Assembly (NCBI GenBank): GCA_019323135.1
Contig: JAHWHT010000015.1
Location: 1-14,076, forward strand
Length of the DNA stretch: 14,076 bases
Direction of reading: 5' to 3'
Origin: Candidatus Woesearchaeota archaeon
Lineage (GTDB): Archaea > Nanobdellota > Nanobdellia > Woesearchaeales > ARS49
The translations under genes were made by a program, and so were the position numbers. The number at the start of each line of letters is the position of its first letter. Within the stretch, counting starts at the first letter, position 1. The notes under the pieces were generated by a model, which did not search any database, was not told the DNA's origin, and was given only the letters and a program-made list of their open reading frames with translations. Below are positions 13,063-14,076 of the stretch, one piece after another.

Positions 13063-13089
13063 CTTGAATTTATCAATAATAAAAAAAGG

Positions 13090-13722
13090 GTGGTACTCAT
13101 AGACAAAGTTGATTTAATCCACAAATTCGTTCAATCGTATAATTCTGCTCAAGATAGTATTGAAGAGAATAGGATTCCTGAGGCTAAACAGAAATATCAT
13201 GATTTGATGGAAGCGTATAAGGAGATTGCAGATTCTGATGTCGAGACTGTTCATAAAGAGCTTGCTTATGATCAGGTGATGAAGGTTTATCAGGGCGTCA
13301 AAGGCATGAAAGTCAGGAAAACTATCAACACTAAAGCTGTTGCTTTGGCAGTCGTTCTTATAATAATCAGTTTAGTTATTTTCATCAAGCCAGAGATTAT
13401 TGGTTTGACAGTTTTTGAGTTTAATGAAGTTCCGCAGTGGAGCGCATCTAGCAATGTTTTTGTTATTTATGGTTTAGAAGAAGGAGCAATGTTTAATGAG
13501 GATTACGACCAAACAATTGATTTGAATGCTTTTTTCACAGACGTTAATGGTGATGCATTGACTTATCTTGCTACTTCAACTCCTGGATTAGAGATTAGAC
13601 TTAATAATAATTTCTTGACATTCCTTCCAGAACCAGGTGTTTTTGGAAAAAGAGCAATAATTCTTGTTGCATCTGATGGCAAAGAAGTAGTCCGTCAAAA
13701 GATTATTGTTGATATTCTTTGA
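13090..13722 (+). CDS. Single-pass membrane protein with cadherin/Ig-like outer domain
   Basis: A 210-residue protein of unknown specific role. Residues 1-~75 are soluble, charged and helical (a possible helical-hairpin or TPR-like cytoplasmic part); 82-100 form one strong membrane helix; 101-210 lie outside if the positive KGMKVRKT before the helix stays in. The outer part has the cadherin-like pattern IDLNAFFTDVNGDALTYL (143-160) and LTFLPEPGVFGKRAIILVASDG, common in surface proteins of Woesearchaeota-like genomes. The start is a GTG at 13090, chosen because of the TATA box; the next in-frame ATG (13207) would remove half of the helical part. The GGGTGGT around the start resembles a ribosome binding site. 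Confidence 0.75.
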   Translation: MVLIDKVDLIHKFVQSYNSAQDSIEENRIPEAKQKYHDLMEAYKEIADSDVETVHKELAYDQVMKVYQGVKGMKVRKTINTKAVALAVVLIIISLVIFIKPEIIGLTVFEFNEVPQWSASSNVFVIYGLEEGAMFNEDYDQTIDLNAFFTDVNGDALTYLATSTPGLEIRLNNNFLTFLPEPGVFGKRAIILVASDGKEVVRQKIIVDIL

Positions 13723-13737
13723 TATTCTTTATTAATT

Positions 13738-13832
13738 GCAATGGCGCCTGATGAAGTCTTTAGTTCTTAATTCGATTACACATAAATCTGGTTTGCACTG
13801 TTTCTTCATATGTGAACATCGCGTGTCATTGT
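13738..13832 (+). repeat. Possible fourth, strongly diverged copy of the structured element
   Basis: CAATGGCGC (13739-13747) pairs with GTGTCATTG (13823-13831) over 9 positions with two G-T wobbles. ATAAATCTGG (13782-13791) matches copy 3 over 10 bases and sits at nearly the same offset from the stem foot (45 against 46-47). GAAGT follows the 5' arm, GAAC..CGCGTG precedes the 3' end, and total length is 95. The other internal blocks are not kept. ATGAAG/CTTCAT (13751-13756 with 13804-13809) adds an inner stem. Confidence 0.4.
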
Positions 13833-13891
13833 TTATGGCAAGGTGTTATTTGAAGAAATTATTTTTAGTGAATTTGTGAAACATAGAAAAG

Positions 13892-13903
13892 TATTTATAT
13901 TAT
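13892..13903 (+). promoter_or_regulatory. TATA box of the last gene
   Basis: An AT-rich TATTTATATTATT-like run that predicts a start near 13922 and a leader of ~55 bases before the ATG at 13978, in keeping with the strong ribosome binding site there. Between 13833 and 13891 I see nothing definite. Confidence 0.4.
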
Positions 13904-13963
13904 TTGTATTTTTAATTAAAATATAGGGGTGATTGTATTACATTGTCGAAAATTAATATTCTC

Positions 13964-13969
13964 GGAGGT
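13964..13969 (+). promoter_or_regulatory. Strong ribosome binding site GGAGGT
   Basis: Full-consensus GGAGGT, 8 bases before the ATG at 13978; it fixes the start of the last gene. It is the strongest such site in the window. Confidence 0.7.
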
Positions 13970-13977
13970 ATTTTAAG

Positions 13978-14076
13978 ATGAAGAAAATAATTCTATATGT
14001 GCTAGTCGGTATCTTATTAACAAGCGGTGTTTTTGCTCTCTCTAAGCATGATTTTGTTGAGATGGTAGAGAATACT
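13978..14076 (+). CDS. Secreted or membrane protein, N-terminal 33 codons only
   Basis: The frame opens with MKKIILYVLVGILLTSGVFA, a standard signal peptide: two lysines, a hydrophobic core, and a small-residue end at SGVFA with likely cleavage before LSKHD. The remaining residues (LSKHDFVEMVENT) are too few to name a family, and the gene runs off the window. The perfect ribosome binding site and leader are unlike the mostly leaderless housekeeping genes here. The neighbouring membrane-anchored cadherin-like gene suggests a cell-surface locus. Confidence 0.7.
   Translation, partial: MKKIILYVLVGILLTSGVFALSKHDFVEMVENT

Noticed and set aside
13712..13731. Tandem GATATTCTTT duplication at the stop codon of the cadherin-like protein gene
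   Set aside because: Two 10-base units in an AT-rich context, with the stop formed at the junction. It could mark a slippage event that moved the stop, but the protein looks complete and nothing further supports it.

Overview
The window looks like a chromosomal segment of an archaeon, most likely a DPANN lineage of the Woesearchaeota/Pacearchaeota kind. The evidence is a set of ribosomal proteins found only in archaea and eukaryotes (eS19, eL39, eL31, eS6), an archaeal Cbf5 pseudouridine synthase, an archaeal/eukaryotic Pth2, TATA-box promoters placed 20-30 bases before start codons (leaderless transcripts), an AT-rich sequence, a shortened bacterial-type ThrRS and charged tails on ribosomal proteins. 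The lineage is inferred from gene content only.

Layout. Positions 1-290 hold the start of an unrecognised gene on the minus strand. From 8120 down to 472 eight genes run on the minus strand. The first four are eS19, eL39 (57 aa), eL31 and Cbf5, packed with gaps of 1-13 bases. Next come a CaCA-type cation exchanger and a three-gene operon with stop/start overlaps: a GadC-like amino-acid antiporter, an aspartate aminotransferase/4-decarboxylase-like enzyme, and a signal-anchored L-asparaginase. Together these three could turn asparagine into alanine + CO2 + ammonia while consuming a cytoplasmic proton. On the plus strand from 8371 lie thrS, a small winged-helix protein and pth2, with a minus-strand winged-helix regulator overlapping the thrS end by 4 bases. 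A minus-strand pair (11370-12283) encodes a papain/C39-like lipoprotein and a membrane-anchored peptide with four cysteines. Then come eS6, a single-pass membrane protein with a cadherin-like outer domain, and the start of a secreted protein cut by the window edge.

The most unusual content is non-coding. (1) A ~95-155 base element occurs three times in the same orientation (about 365-468, 11214-11368, 12345-12443). Its ends pair into a 10-15 position stem that varies but still pairs, and its internal blocks are conserved; a fourth, much diverged candidate lies at 13738-13832. It is either a structured RNA family or a small non-coding mobile repeat. (2) Positions 8132-8230 fold, on the minus strand, into a branched structure with a GAAA tetraloop and two CAAG loops. 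It lies exactly between a predicted TATA box/transcription start and the eS19 ribosome binding site, so it may be an mRNA leader of the ribosomal-protein operon. (3) A TTTTCGCA motif recurs in the eS19/thrS and the winged-helix intergenic regions.

No rRNA, tRNA, CRISPR array, transposase or integrase was seen. No stretch over 300 bases lacks a gene; the longest gaps (8121-8370 and 13723-13977) are described in the features.
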